NCBI GenBank assembly: GCA_963925495.1
Contig: CAWUST010000002.1
Coordinates: 1-45,935 of the forward strand
Direction of reading: 5' to 3'
Origin: UBA2108 sp963925495
Lineage (GTDB): Bacteria; Bacteroidota; Bacteroidia; Flavobacteriales_G; Salibacteraceae
DNA: 45,935 bases
The notes under the pieces were generated by a model that saw only the letters and a list, made by a program, of their open reading frames with translations, was not told the DNA's origin and searched no databases. Within the stretch, counting starts at the first letter, position 1; each line of letters opens with the position of its first letter. Below are positions 18,701-27,448 of the stretch, in pieces. A program made the position numbers and the translations under genes.

Positions 18701-18909
18701 ACAGGATCAATTATTCCTGTTTTTATATCTCCTCTTACCGATGCTAAATATTCTGCTCCGCCTTTTGCATCTTGAGCTTTAGAAGACTTTTTAGCGAATC
18801 TTGGGGAATATTTAGAAATAGTAATATTATTATTTGATTGTGTGTTTTGATAAACTAAAAAGCTGGAAATTCCTGCTATGGCTATCAGTGAGAGTGATTT
18901 TATTTTCAT
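15751..18909 (-). CDS. Secreted sortilin/BNR-repeat beta-propeller protein with T9SS type A sorting domain
   Basis: A large exported protein of the VPS10/sortilin-like glycosyl-hydrolase-type group common in Bacteroidota; enzymatic activity is unproven. A signal or membrane segment lies at residues 4-22. At least five Asp-box (BNR) motifs are spread over the first half: STNSGNTW, SSDRGASW, SLDGGTTW, TYDGGVNW and SLDGGITFF, as expected for a multi-blade propeller. A long middle part has paired Cys (CQPYCGMG, CELNSSGTQYDCDDPC). The C-terminal ~80 residues form the sorting domain (ITVYPNPLQNSGQLKL, DVSDLQSGTYFITLLDG, KVAKFIKM), which sends it through the T9SS to the cell surface or medium. It is a single gene with its own terminator. 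Confidence 0.85.
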   Translation of the reverse strand: MKIKSLSLIAIAGISSFLVYQNTQSNNNITISKYSPRFAKKSSKAQDAKGGAEYLASVRGDIKTGIIDPVLLKKAHDFTTNNGSRASAIGLEFELMGPTNIGGRTRGIVVDNEDSKKIYAASVSGGVFISTNSGNTWTRSWLTKAGITIATNVVSCLTQTSDGALYAGLASRFEGGGITGVYKSSDRGASWALLASTELPSTGPNYFNQVNHIIAHPTKANVVAAATGNGGLQVSLDGGTTWNKKIACNGAGLGVSNCITLDWSSDGFELYAGFNGGLFYSGDYTTDCGLTGRGLVGPSRGRWVLAASPNNSLTVYAALSNGGGGYGDIKVTYDGGVNWASLNPPMPISAPNFQLFGDNGGGQAEHDFLFAAVPNLNDPGKDKLFIGGVQLWRYDGNWTQATGGRGQFSMHVDHHVVAYDKKDPNKIYFGNDGGVYTSLDGGITFFDINKDFSTTQYYGIHHANFDFAIGGTQDNGNPYVTPFRPGNTTYGTNTYNQGVLNGDGFDAAISQIVDLKYTSSQYGNMGRGKIVSQQGSGACQPYCGMGAFRTRLKLWENANDLTSKDSIVFKVDTTQVNVGIGSGSRTTFEGTVIADQSAAIIIPGSIKIGTNGDQLIYDGAGGFTGNGNGTLDEKTLKFSVTFNDAPALNARINSYFTANYPAGSLIIVPSNSEDLPITYVANVNLNPGDVIKIQDPVQSLIALQVNQRCELNSSGTQYDCDDPCYSINNRGPAPNCGTANPGAKQPGVAISRRGIALGQNPEWMHLRIGNVGVFEFSKNGNEFLYSPRNSASVRMLQDLNNMYSQKDADNLAPSKSIFSGNGSVQSINYNPKNQNQMLITTGNYGSVNHVFLLNRTPNTDVFNKTVVQGNLPDMPVYDAIFDANKPKRVIIGTDQGIFSTSDITATPVEWIAENFPKIPVFDIDQQILDHSKASNFGMIYVGTYGAGIWKSGTITGIDEISHKDFENGWESSITVYPNPLQNSGQLKLTVANPAEAFIQVYSINGQIQKTIKPGLVEGENDVSFDVSDLQSGTYFITLLDGNTQKVAKFIKM

Positions 18910-19033
18910 ACTATTCTATTATTAAATGGAGGAATAATCCGTCTGCAATTTAGTGTTTTTTGATAAAATAAGCAATAATTTTTTGTGTTCGGTTTGTTTT
19001 CAGAAATAACTGGTTACTATAATTATTAAAAGG

Positions 19034-19903
19034 TCAGAAAAGATGTTTTTCTGCGTGATAACTTGAACGAACTAATGGCCCACTTTCTACAAAACGAAAA
19101 CCCATTTTTAGTCCGATTTCCTTGTAATCTTTAAATTTTTCAGGGGTAATGAAATCCACCACGGGTAAATGCTTAGCAGTGGGTTGAAGGTATTGTCCAA
19201 TGGTAAGCACATCAACATGTACTGAACGTAAATCTTGCATACTCTCAATTACTTCTTCTTCACTCTCTCCTAAACCCAGCATGATTCCTGATTTTGTTTT
19301 CATGCCACCTTTTTTTAACCGGCGCAATACTTCGAGACTTCTGTCATATTTAGCTTGAATTCTTACTTCTTTAGTAAGTCTGCGCACAGTCTCTATATTA
19401 TGGGACACAATTTCTGGTGCAACATCAATTATTCTCTGTAAGTTTTCCCATTTACCAGCAAAGTCTGGAATCAAGGTTTCCATTGTTGTCGTGGGGCTCG
19501 CTTCTCTAACAGCTTTTACCGTTTCAGCCCAAATTATCGAACCACCATCTTTCAAGTCATCTCTGTCAACAGAGGTAATTACCCCATGTTTAACTTTCAT
19601 CAGTTTTATTGAATTGGCAACTCTAGCAGGTTCTTTTAAATCAGCAGGTAAAGGTCGACCTGTAGATACATTACAAAAGCCACAGCTTCGAGTGCAAATA
19701 TTACCAAGAATCATAAAGGTAGCGGTTCCTGCACCCCAACATTCTCCCATGTTTGGGCAGTTTCCGCTTTCACATATAGTATGAAGTTTATGTTCAGAAA
19801 CTAAGCTCCTAACTTTTTTATAGCTTTCTCCAGTAGGTAATTTTACTCTTAACCATCTTGGTTTGCTTGTTTTTTTTGGTATTTCCATTGACTCACTCAT
19901 CAC
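19034..19903 (-). CDS. lipA: Lipoyl synthase
   Basis: Radical-SAM enzyme that inserts two sulfurs into octanoyl groups on E2 and H proteins. It carries the lipoyl-synthase auxiliary cluster Cys44, Cys49, Cys55 (CESGNCPNMGEC), the radical-SAM CxxxCxxC at Cys70, 74, 77 (CTRSCGFC), and the C-terminal RSSY motif that holds the fourth auxiliary ligand. Its ATG overlaps the TGA of the upstream gene (ATGA), so the two are translationally coupled. A Met at position 2 or 6 could also start. Needed for pyruvate/2-oxoglutarate dehydrogenases and glycine cleavage. Confidence 0.97.
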   Translation of the reverse strand: MMSESMEIPKKTSKPRWLRVKLPTGESYKKVRSLVSEHKLHTICESGNCPNMGECWGAGTATFMILGNICTRSCGFCNVSTGRPLPADLKEPARVANSIKLMKVKHGVITSVDRDDLKDGGSIIWAETVKAVREASPTTTMETLIPDFAGKWENLQRIIDVAPEIVSHNIETVRRLTKEVRIQAKYDRSLEVLRRLKKGGMKTKSGIMLGLGESEEEVIESMQDLRSVHVDVLTIGQYLQPTAKHLPVVDFITPEKFKDYKEIGLKMGFRFVESGPLVRSSYHAEKHLF

Positions 19904-20649
19904 AAATAACTTTTTCTTCCAAACTGAAAATTTAAATATAAGTTCACAAATACGTATTGATTGCTTTGATTTGCCATGATTGGCATAGGCTTCATAAATG
20001 CGTCAATATTTACTCCAGTTTCTATTGCTTTTATTTTATTGCTTTTTGGGGCAAATTCAAAGTTAAGGGCAATTTTACCACTTAACCCCGGAACAATAAG
20101 CATTTCTCCCACACCAATATTCCAAGGTGCTTTTTCATTTATTTGTCCTAGTTTATGTATATCAGGATTGTATCGTTCAGTTGAAACAGCGCCATTTTGA
20201 TCTGGAACAAATACTTCCAAATAAATCGGTTTTAAAAATCCAAGAGCAAAATTTATATTGTAAACGGTACTAATTTGAACACCGCGAATAACTTCTTTGT
20301 CAAATATTATTTTTTGACGTCCAATCCCTCCTTTTAAGATATATAAATGATTCAGTTTTCCATAAATGAAGCTGCTGGATTGATCTCCACCGCTACCATA
20401 AGATTTCTTTTCCTTTGCACTTTTAACATTATAGGCCTCTATGGTCCAAAATGATTTTACAAGAGCGCTTCTAAATTGTTCTCTTCTGAAATTTACGCCC
20501 AACCCTTTGGGGTGAGCCATTACACCTAGACTCCAGCTTTTCCGATAATAATTTTTTTCATATGCATTAGAAGTTGAGTCACCGGCCAATGTGTAATTAG
20601 CAGCTATGCTGAAAATAAAAGTAAAAAAGTATGTTACTAAATTTTTCAT
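19900..20649 (-). CDS. Conserved outer-membrane-like protein of unknown function, coupled to lipA
   Basis: A 249-residue protein with a clear signal peptide (MKNLVTYFFTFIFSIAANYTLAG). The rest is built from short amphipathic strands (SWSLGVMAHPKGLGVNFRR, QYVFVNLYLNFQFGRK) and ends in an aromatic/basic strand, as expected for a small outer-membrane barrel. I do not recognise a named family. It begins the transcript that runs into lipA and overlaps it by 4 nt. The coupling to a cytoplasmic cofactor enzyme is not explained by anything in its sequence. Confidence 0.75.
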   Translation of the reverse strand: MKNLVTYFFTFIFSIAANYTLAGDSTSNAYEKNYYRKSWSLGVMAHPKGLGVNFRREQFRSALVKSFWTIEAYNVKSAKEKKSYGSGGDQSSSFIYGKLNHLYILKGGIGRQKIIFDKEVIRGVQISTVYNINFALGFLKPIYLEVFVPDQNGAVSTERYNPDIHKLGQINEKAPWNIGVGEMLIVPGLSGKIALNFEFAPKSNKIKAIETGVNIDAFMKPMPIMANQSNQYVFVNLYLNFQFGRKSYL

Positions 20650-20662
20650 TTAAATGCCATTG

Positions 20663-20670
20663 CAAATATA
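20663..20670 (-). promoter_or_regulatory. -7 element for the barrel protein-lipA operon
   Basis: TATATTTG on the minus strand matches the consensus exactly, 13 nt before the ATG at 20649. No clear -33 TTTG was found. Confidence 0.5.
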
Positions 20671-20715
20671 AGGAATAGGGACGGCTTAAGATTGGTATGC
20701 TTAATTAAGAGTGTT

Positions 20716-20747
20716 AAAAAAAAAGGAGCAAGCGCTCCTTTTTTTGT
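20716..20747 (-). terminator. Terminator of the aconitase gene (possibly bidirectional)
   Basis: Stem AAAAGGAGC (20721-20729), loop AAGC, stem GCTCCTTTT (20734-20742), with A/T runs on both sides so that it can act in either direction. It lies 20-40 nt past the aconitase stop codon. Confidence 0.85.
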
Positions 20748-20763
20748 TTTGTAATTTCATGAA

Positions 20764-23031
20764 TTAACTGTTTTCTTCTTTAATTAAATTAAGAGCAGAC
20801 CCTGCCTTATACCAATCTATTTGTTGCGCATTGTAAGTATGATTCGTCATTATAATATCCTTGCTTCCATCGTTATGAGTAACATCCATTGTTAATGGAA
20901 CTCCTGGAGCAAAATTTTCTAAATCCGTTAAATCAATTGTATCATTTTCTTGAATTTTATCATAATCAATTTCGTTGGCAAAAGTTAAACCTAACATACC
21001 TTGTTTTTTAAGGTTTGTCTCATGAATTCGCGCAAAAGATTTTACTAAAACAACTTTAATTCCCAAATGACGAGGTTCCATTGCAGCATGTTCTCTTGAA
21101 GAACCTTCGCCATAATTATGGTCACCAACTACTATTGTAGAAATACCTACGGCTTTATATTTTCTTTGCGTTGCAGGTACTTCTCCGTATTCACCATCTA
21201 TTTGACTTTTAACAGTATTGGTTTTTCCGCCAAATGAATTAACAGCACCAATTAAACAGTTGTTAGAAATATTATCTAAATGGCCACGGTATCTCAACCA
21301 AGGTCCAGCCATAGAAATATGATCTGTAGTGCATTTTCCTTGCGCCTTAATAAGTAATTTTAAACCATTAAGGTTTTTCCCATCCCATGGGGCAAATGGT
21401 GTTAGTAGTTGAAGTCTTTCCGATTCTGGATTCACAACTACGTTTATTCCAAAACCGCTTTCAGATGGAGCTTGGTATCCGTTATCTTCAACATCAAAAC
21501 CTTTGGAAGGCAGCTCTTGTCCAGTAGGCACAATTAGTTTCACCTGCTCGCCTTTTGCGTTTTCTAAGGTATCTGTTATCGGATTAAAATCCAATCGACC
21601 TGAAATTGCTATTGCAGCAACCATTTCTGGTGATCCAACAAAAGCATGAGTATTTGGGTTTCCATCAGCTCTTTTGGCAAAATTTCTATTAAAAGAATGC
21701 ACAATAGAATTTTTTTCTTGTTTTTCTGCGCCAGCTCTTGCCCATTGACCTATGCAAGGACCACAAGCATTTGTGAAAATTTTCGTTCCTTCCAGTTTCT
21801 CAAAAATATCAATGAGTCCGTCTCTTTCGGCCGTAAACCTAACTTGTTCCGAGCCTGGATTGATGCCTAATGTTGATTTAGGTTTAATTCCTTTTTTTAC
21901 TGCGTCATCAACAATAGAAGCAGCTCTTGACAAATCTTCGTACGAAGAATTTGTACATGAACCAATAAGTGCCCATTCTATATCAACTGGCCAATCATTA
22001 GCTTTTGCTTTTTCAGCCATTTCAGCAACTGGTGTTGCCAAATCTGGAGTAAAAGGTCCATTTAAATGAGGTGATAATGTATTTAAATCAATTTCAATTA
22101 CTTGATCAAAATAACTTTCTGGATTTGCATAAACTTCTGGGTCACCAGTTAAATGTTCCGCAACTTTATCTGCCAATTCAACAACATCTTTTCTTCCTGT
22201 TGCAGAAAGATACCTTCTCATCGAATCATCATATCCGAAAGTAGAAGTCGTAGCACCAATTTCAGCACCCATGTTACAAATAGTTCCTTTACCGGTACAA
22301 GAAAGAGAAATAGCTCCATCTCCAAAATATTCTACGATAGCGCCTGTTCCACCTTTGGCAGTTAAAATTCCAGCAACTTTAAGAATAACATCCTTAGGTG
22401 CTGTCCAGCCGCTTAGTTTGCCAGTAAGTTTTACACCTATAAGTTTAGGAAATTTAAGTTCCCAAGGCATGTCGGCCATTACATCAACCGCATCTGCGCC
22501 ACCAACTCCAATAGCTAACATTCCAAGTCCACCGGCATTTACTGTATGACTATCCGTTCCTATCATCATCCCGCCAGGAAAAGCATAATTTTCTAGTACT
22601 ACTTGATGAATAATTCCTGCTCCTGGTTTCCAAAAACCGATTCCATACTTGTTACAAACGGAACCTAGGAAATTGAATACTTCGTTGTTTTTATTTATAC
22701 CATCTTGCAAATCTTTACTGGCTCCAACTCTTGCTTGTATAAGGTGATCGGCGTGGGTAGTTGAAGGTACGGCCACTTTATCTTTTCCGGCTTGCATAAA
22801 TTGCAATAATGCCATTTGAGCAGTGGCATCTTGCATGGCAACTCTATCTGGTGCGAAATCAACGTAATCTTTTCCGCGATTGTATCCAGCTTTAGCATTT
22901 CCTTCCCAAAGGTGGGTATAGAGTATTTTTTCGGCTAAAGTCAAAGGTTTGTTTACGATTTTTCTTGCGGCTTCTATCCTTTCAGGATACCGTTCGTACA
23001 CCTTTTTTATCATGTCTAAGTCGAATGCCAT
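20764..23031 (-). CDS. acn: Aconitate hydratase (mitochondrial-type)
   Basis: Interconverts citrate and isocitrate in the TCA cycle. The [4Fe-4S] ligands are Cys359 (GSCTNSS) and Cys423 and Cys426 (NACGPCIGQW). Substrate-binding blocks include PSTTHADHL (89-97) and GTDSHTVNAGG (158-168), and the swivelling C-terminal domain has GDHNYGEGSSREHAAMEPRH. At 755 residues it matches the mitochondrial-like group rather than AcnB. It has its own -7 element and terminator, so it is monocistronic, and it is divergent from the ABC permease gene. Confidence 0.95.
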   Translation of the reverse strand: MAFDLDMIKKVYERYPERIEAARKIVNKPLTLAEKILYTHLWEGNAKAGYNRGKDYVDFAPDRVAMQDATAQMALLQFMQAGKDKVAVPSTTHADHLIQARVGASKDLQDGINKNNEVFNFLGSVCNKYGIGFWKPGAGIIHQVVLENYAFPGGMMIGTDSHTVNAGGLGMLAIGVGGADAVDVMADMPWELKFPKLIGVKLTGKLSGWTAPKDVILKVAGILTAKGGTGAIVEYFGDGAISLSCTGKGTICNMGAEIGATTSTFGYDDSMRRYLSATGRKDVVELADKVAEHLTGDPEVYANPESYFDQVIEIDLNTLSPHLNGPFTPDLATPVAEMAEKAKANDWPVDIEWALIGSCTNSSYEDLSRAASIVDDAVKKGIKPKSTLGINPGSEQVRFTAERDGLIDIFEKLEGTKIFTNACGPCIGQWARAGAEKQEKNSIVHSFNRNFAKRADGNPNTHAFVGSPEMVAAIAISGRLDFNPITDTLENAKGEQVKLIVPTGQELPSKGFDVEDNGYQAPSESGFGINVVVNPESERLQLLTPFAPWDGKNLNGLKLLIKAQGKCTTDHISMAGPWLRYRGHLDNISNNCLIGAVNSFGGKTNTVKSQIDGEYGEVPATQRKYKAVGISTIVVGDHNYGEGSSREHAAMEPRHLGIKVVLVKSFARIHETNLKKQGMLGLTFANEIDYDKIQENDTIDLTDLENFAPGVPLTMDVTHNDGSKDIIMTNHTYNAQQIDWYKAGSALNLIKEENS

Positions 23032-23063
23032 AATTTTGATTCTTAAGCGTTTTTAATGAGTCG

Positions 23064-23071
23064 CAAATTTA
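23064..23071 (-). promoter_or_regulatory. -7 element of the aconitase promoter
   Basis: TAAATTTG on the minus strand matches TAnnTTTG, 32 nt before the ATG at 23031. Confidence 0.5.
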
Positions 23072-23139
23072 AGAAATTCGCTCGATGAGTTGCAGTATTT
23101 TTAAACGTTTGAAATGAATAAGACAAAATTACTTGAAGA

Positions 23140-24366
23140 TTGAAAAAAGAGATTTTTTTAGAAAATGTTTTAATAGCTTTAAATTCAATAAAAAGCCAAT
23201 TAATACGTACTATCCTTACTTCTTTGATTATTGCTCTAGGTATTATGTCTTTGGTGGGAATCTTAACTGCAATTGATGCAATCAAAGCTTCTATAAGTTC
23301 AGAATTTACGAGTATGGGAGCAAATACTTTTGTGGTTAGGCAGCTAAGAAGTAGAGTTCGTCAAGGAAATAAGAGTCAAAAGTTTAGTTCAATTACTTAT
23401 AAAGAGGCAAAACGATTTAAAAGGGAATTCCAATATCCTTCAACCATTTCCATATCCTCTCAAGCAAGTTTTAATAGTTTAGTTCGGTACAAAGCAGAAA
23501 AATCAAATCCAAACGTATCTGTTTTGGGAATTGATGAAAATTATCTTTCAACTGCTGGATATTCAATTGCATTGGGAAGGGGCTTGAATGGGAATGATGC
23601 TGGAGCACATGTCGCTATTATTGGAAAAGAAATAGTAGATCGTTTATTTTTAGAATCTAATCCACTAAATGAAATTATTAGTTTGGATGGTAATAAATAC
23701 AGAGTAATTGGTACATTATTGGAAAAAGGTGCTAGTTCAGGATTTGGCGGTGATAGAGCAGTTTTAATTCCAATTGATAAAGCCAGACAAAAGTACAAAG
23801 AGGAAGACGAGTCTTTTACTATTAATGTTTTGGTCCAGAAACCAGAAGAACTTATTTCGGCCATTGATAACGCTACAGGAAAATTTCGGCAAATTCGAAA
23901 ATTGCCACTTAAAAAAGAAAATAATTTCGAAATAAGAAGAAGTGATAGTATGGCTTCAAAGCTTATTGAAAATATGGCAACCGTAACTATTGCCGCTAGC
24001 CTAATCGGATTTATTACCTTACTTGGAGCTGCCATTGGTTTAATGAATATTATGTTGGTTTCGGTAACGGAACGTACCCATGAAATTGGTGTTAGGAAGG
24101 CTTTAGGGGCCAGCTCCCCAATGGTGAAATGGCAATTTTTAATTGAGGCTATTTTTATATGTCAAATAGGAGGAGTGTTTGGAATTGTATTAGGAATTTT
24201 AGTTGGAAACTCTATGTCTTTGATTTTTGGAGGGGCATTTATTATACCATGGCTTTGGATACTGACAGGAATTGTACTGTGTATGGTTGTTGGTATTGTT
24301 TCAGGATATTACCCAGCCTCTAAAGCAGCGAGATTAGATCCGATAGATGCTCTGCGACACGAATAA
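23140..24366 (+). CDS. ABC transporter permease, MacB/FtsX family
   Basis: An inner-membrane subunit of a MacB-type ATP-driven exporter or lipoprotein/macrolide transporter. The layout is classic: N-terminal span (about residues 20-45), a periplasmic MacB-like domain of about 230 residues, then three spans (about 275-300, 330-355, 365-390) with the FtsX signature RTHEIGVRKALGAS. It ends YYPASKAARLDPIDALRHE. The start is a TTG, because an in-frame stop lies two codons upstream and the next ATG would remove the first membrane segment. No ATP-binding partner is encoded nearby, so the ATPase must be elsewhere. The substrate is unknown. Confidence 0.88.
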   Translation: MKKEIFLENVLIALNSIKSQLIRTILTSLIIALGIMSLVGILTAIDAIKASISSEFTSMGANTFVVRQLRSRVRQGNKSQKFSSITYKEAKRFKREFQYPSTISISSQASFNSLVRYKAEKSNPNVSVLGIDENYLSTAGYSIALGRGLNGNDAGAHVAIIGKEIVDRLFLESNPLNEIISLDGNKYRVIGTLLEKGASSGFGGDRAVLIPIDKARQKYKEEDESFTINVLVQKPEELISAIDNATGKFRQIRKLPLKKENNFEIRRSDSMASKLIENMATVTIAASLIGFITLLGAAIGLMNIMLVSVTERTHEIGVRKALGASSPMVKWQFLIEAIFICQIGGVFGIVLGILVGNSMSLIFGGAFIIPWLWILTGIVLCMVVGIVSGYYPASKAARLDPIDALRHE

Positions 24367-24387
24367 GATGAACTCTTGTTTTTAGTT

Positions 24388-25404
24388 TTAAAGGAGTCTT
24401 ACACCAAAATAGAGTCTAATAGACCCAGTTGTAAAATCGATTCTTCCTTCATTTTCTCCATAAGGAAACGCCGAATAATCCCAAAAAGCTGAAACTCCGG
24501 CAAATATTTTATTTGAATTATAACCAAGTCCCATTCTTCCGTTAAACTGAAAGGCAATTCTTGAGCTTTTTGTTATTTGTTCACCAAGTCCATTTTCAGC
24601 TTTTAGTTGAACTGAAGCCAAACCTGGTGCTAAAGCAAGTGAAATGTAAAATTTTTCAGCAAGGACATAGGTGTATGCATATCCTCCAAAGCCTCCTATT
24701 GTTAGAACACTTACAGATTTGAAATACTCACCCAGGGGCAATGTGTCTATTATTTCAGTAGGTCCAATTATGCTATCTGCTGACATTCTAAATCCAGAAA
24801 GACTACTTCCGGCGTAAAACGATCCCGCAGATTTTAATTGCCATTCAGTATTTGTAAATGTGTTTTTAAATGAAAATTGTTTGCTATTAAAAACATAAAA
24901 AATGTTTCCGCCAAATGCCAATGTAGAAATATCGGCTCGCAAGGGAATCAGGGTGTCTAATTCTAAAGCAGGGTTGATCTTGCTGGCATTGTCAATATAG
25001 AATCCTTTGTAATACTGAAACCTCAGGTCAAACCCTAATTTTCTAGTATACATATTGGTTTGAACATCCAGTTTTTGTGTGTTTCCATATGTGTGGTTAT
25101 CTTTTTTTCCAAGTGGAATAAATGCAATCGAAACCCCAAAAGATTTATAATTTACCCCAAATCCTAAATTGTTTACATCATTGGGTTTGAAGTTTGTGGT
25201 TATCTCATTTTTAACATCGGTGACTGAAAAATTATTTGCTTTACTTACGATATAGGTTTTTAGAACAAGTTTTTCATGAAAATATTTAATGAAAGTGGTA
25301 TCGTGACCGTCATTCGTAAGAACAATTTGTAAATCAGAATTCTGGCCAAACAATTGTGGGCTTATTGAGCAAATGAATAGGATAAAGATTAAGTAGGGTT
25401 TCAT
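24388..25404 (-). CDS. DUF4421-family putative outer-membrane protein
   Basis: 338 residues with a signal peptide (MKPYLIFILFICSISPQLFG). Features match the Bacteroidota DUF4421 group: an N-terminal 'yi..y.eklvlktyi' region, NNLGFGVNYKSFGVSIAF, FDLRFQYYKGFY and a C-terminus made of strands ending in SIRLYFGVRLL. It is probably an outer-membrane barrel of unknown role. It is monocistronic with its own -7 element and converges on the ABC permease with 21 bp between stop codons and no obvious terminator. Confidence 0.72.
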   Translation of the reverse strand: MKPYLIFILFICSISPQLFGQNSDLQIVLTNDGHDTTFIKYFHEKLVLKTYIVSKANNFSVTDVKNEITTNFKPNDVNNLGFGVNYKSFGVSIAFIPLGKKDNHTYGNTQKLDVQTNMYTRKLGFDLRFQYYKGFYIDNASKINPALELDTLIPLRADISTLAFGGNIFYVFNSKQFSFKNTFTNTEWQLKSAGSFYAGSSLSGFRMSADSIIGPTEIIDTLPLGEYFKSVSVLTIGGFGGYAYTYVLAEKFYISLALAPGLASVQLKAENGLGEQITKSSRIAFQFNGRMGLGYNSNKIFAGVSAFWDYSAFPYGENEGRIDFTTGSIRLYFGVRLL

Positions 25405-25417
25405 AATTTGTCGGGCG

Positions 25418-25425
25418 CAAATTTA
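25418..25425 (-). promoter_or_regulatory. -7 element of the DUF4421 gene
   Basis: TAAATTTG on the minus strand, an exact consensus match, 13 nt upstream of the ATG at 25404. Confidence 0.5.
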
Positions 25426-25489
25426 ACCCCTTTTAGTGGGATTCAGGAATTGCCATTTTAGGAGTAAATTCAGTAAGAAACTTTTTTGT

Positions 25490-25528
25490 AAAAAAAAACA
25501 CCTTTCGGAAATTCCGAAAGGTGTTTTT
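25490..25528 (-). terminator. dnaK terminator
   Basis: A 15-bp stem, AAAAACACCTTTCGG paired with CCGAAAGGTGTTTTT, with a 5-nt loop, lies 22 nt past the dnaK stop codon and has a run of Ts on the minus strand. It is the strongest hairpin in the window and could also work in the other direction. Confidence 0.88.
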
Positions 25529-25549
25529 AAATTAATACCAGAAGATAAC

Positions 25550-27448
25550 TTATTTCACTTCTTCAAAGTCAACATCTGTAACCTCGTCTTCAACTTTTGC
25601 TTCTTCATTAGAACCAGCACTTGGGTCTTGAGCTCCTTGAGCATCTTGCCCTTGATCAGCATACATTTCTTGAGAAGCCGCTTGGAAGGCAGTGTTCAGT
25701 TTTTCCATGGACGAATCAATTTTTTCTAAATCTTCTGCTTTATGAGCTTCTTTTAATTCAGTCAATGACTCATCAATAGGAGCTCTCTTTTCAGCAGGAA
25801 TTTTTTCGCCAAATTCTTTCAATTGTTTTTCCGTTTGGAAAATTAAATTGTCAGCGGCATTCATTTTGTCCACTTTTTCTTTCATTTTCAAATCGGCTTC
25901 TGCATTTGCTTCAGCTTCTTCTTTCATTTTAGCAACTTCAGCATCAGATAATCCAGTTGAGGCTTCAATTCTAATGGATTGCTCTTTATTTGTAGCTTTA
26001 TCTTTAGCCGAAACATTTAAGATTCCATTAGCATCAATATCAAAAGTTACTTCTACTTGAGGAGTTCCTCTTGGTGCTGGTGGAATTCCATCCAAGTGAA
26101 ACCTTCCAATTGTTCTATTGTCTTTTGCCATTGGACGTTCGCCCTGCAAAACATGAATTTCCACAGAAGGTTGATTGTCAGAAGCAGTAGAGAAAGTTTC
26201 TGATTTTTTAGAAGGTATTGTAGTGTTTGCTTCAATTAATTTAGTGAATACAGATCCGTAAGTTTCGATTCCTAAAGAAAGTGGAGTTACATCTAAAAGA
26301 AGTACATCTTTAACTTCTCCAGTTAAAACACCACCTTGAATTGCAGCTCCTAAAGCCACAACCTCATCCGGGTTAACGCCTTTTGACGCTTCTTTTCCAA
26401 AGAATGCTTTTACAGCTTCTTGAATGGCAGGAATTCGAGTAGATCCACCAACCAAAATAACTTCATCAATATCAGAAGGAGTCATGTCGGCATTTTTAAG
26501 GGCAGATTTACAAGGCTCAATTGTTCTTTTAATTAAATCCTCAGCTAAAGACTCAAATTTTGCACGTGACAAGCTTCTAACTAAGTGCTTGGGAACACCA
26601 TCAACGGGCATTATGTAAGGTAAGTTTATTTCTGTGTTTGTTGTACTTGAAAGCTCAATTTTCGCTTTTTCCGCAGCATCTTTCAAACGTTGCAAAGCCA
26701 TTGGATCTTTTCTAAGATCGATGTTTTCCTCTGACAAAAATTCTTCTGCTAACCAATTGATGATTACTCTGTCAAAATCATCTCCACCAAGGTGAGTATC
26801 ACCATCTGTAGATTTTACTTCAAAAACACCATCTCCCAGTTCTAAAACGGAAACATCATGAGTTCCTCCACCGCAATCAAAAACTGCAATTTTAATATCT
26901 TGTCCTTTTTTGTCAAGGCCATACGCCAAGGATGCTGCAGTAGGTTCGTTTATAATTCTTTTTACATCTAATCCAGCGATTTCCCCAGCCTCTTTAGTTG
27001 CTTGTCTTTGAGAATCATTGAAGTATGCAGGAACCGTAATAACAGCTTCAGTTACTTCATGACCTAAATAATCTTCAGCTGTTTTCTTCATTTTTTGAAG
27101 AACCATAGCCGAAATTTCTTGTGGAGTATAAAGTCTATCGTCAATTTTTACTTTTGGTAGATTTCCATCTTTTACAACTTTATAAGCCACCATTCCAGCT
27201 TCATCTTTTACTTCATTAAAAGTATGACCCATAAATCTCTTAATCGAGTAAATGGTTTTTTCAGGATTAGTAATCGCTTGTCTTTTAGCAGGGTCACCAA
27301 CTTTTCTTTCACCGCCTTTTATAAAACCTATAATAGATGGTGTTGTTCTTTTTCCTTCACTGTTCGGGATAACTACTGGTTCGTTGCCTTCCATTACTGA
27401 AACGCAGGAGTTTGTAGTGCCTAGATCAATTCCAATTATTTTTCCCAT
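25550..27448 (-). CDS. dnaK: Chaperone protein DnaK (Hsp70)
   Basis: ATP-dependent cytoplasmic chaperone. It opens with the phosphate-1 motif GIDLGTTNSCVSV and carries the second motif VFDCGGGTHDVSVLELGDG and the adenosine motif VILVGGSTRIPAIQ. The interdomain linker reads DVLLLDVTPLSLGIET, and the tail is conserved and acidic, ending EVTDVDFEEVK. Length 632 is standard. No dnaJ or grpE lies next to it. Upstream (27449-27607) I see neither a TAnnTTTG element nor a CIRCE operator, so its heat-shock control cannot be read from this DNA. Confidence 0.98.
   Translation of the reverse strand: MGKIIGIDLGTTNSCVSVMEGNEPVVIPNSEGKRTTPSIIGFIKGGERKVGDPAKRQAITNPEKTIYSIKRFMGHTFNEVKDEAGMVAYKVVKDGNLPKVKIDDRLYTPQEISAMVLQKMKKTAEDYLGHEVTEAVITVPAYFNDSQRQATKEAGEIAGLDVKRIINEPTAASLAYGLDKKGQDIKIAVFDCGGGTHDVSVLELGDGVFEVKSTDGDTHLGGDDFDRVIINWLAEEFLSEENIDLRKDPMALQRLKDAAEKAKIELSSTTNTEINLPYIMPVDGVPKHLVRSLSRAKFESLAEDLIKRTIEPCKSALKNADMTPSDIDEVILVGGSTRIPAIQEAVKAFFGKEASKGVNPDEVVALGAAIQGGVLTGEVKDVLLLDVTPLSLGIETYGSVFTKLIEANTTIPSKKSETFSTASDNQPSVEIHVLQGERPMAKDNRTIGRFHLDGIPPAPRGTPQVEVTFDIDANGILNVSAKDKATNKEQSIRIEASTGLSDAEVAKMKEEAEANAEADLKMKEKVDKMNAADNLIFQTEKQLKEFGEKIPAEKRAPIDESLTELKEAHKAEDLEKIDSSMEKLNTAFQAASQEMYADQGQDAQGAQDPSAGSNEEAKVEDEVTDVDFEEVK

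Noticed and set aside
22271..22549. 92-codon open frame on the plus strand
   Set aside because: Antisense to the aconitase gene in its conserved part; Pro/Ser-rich and without any family likeness.
23541..24035. 164-codon open frame on the minus strand
   Set aside because: It lies wholly inside the ABC permease gene, and its product has no recognisable domain. It looks like a mirror of the coding bias of the real gene.
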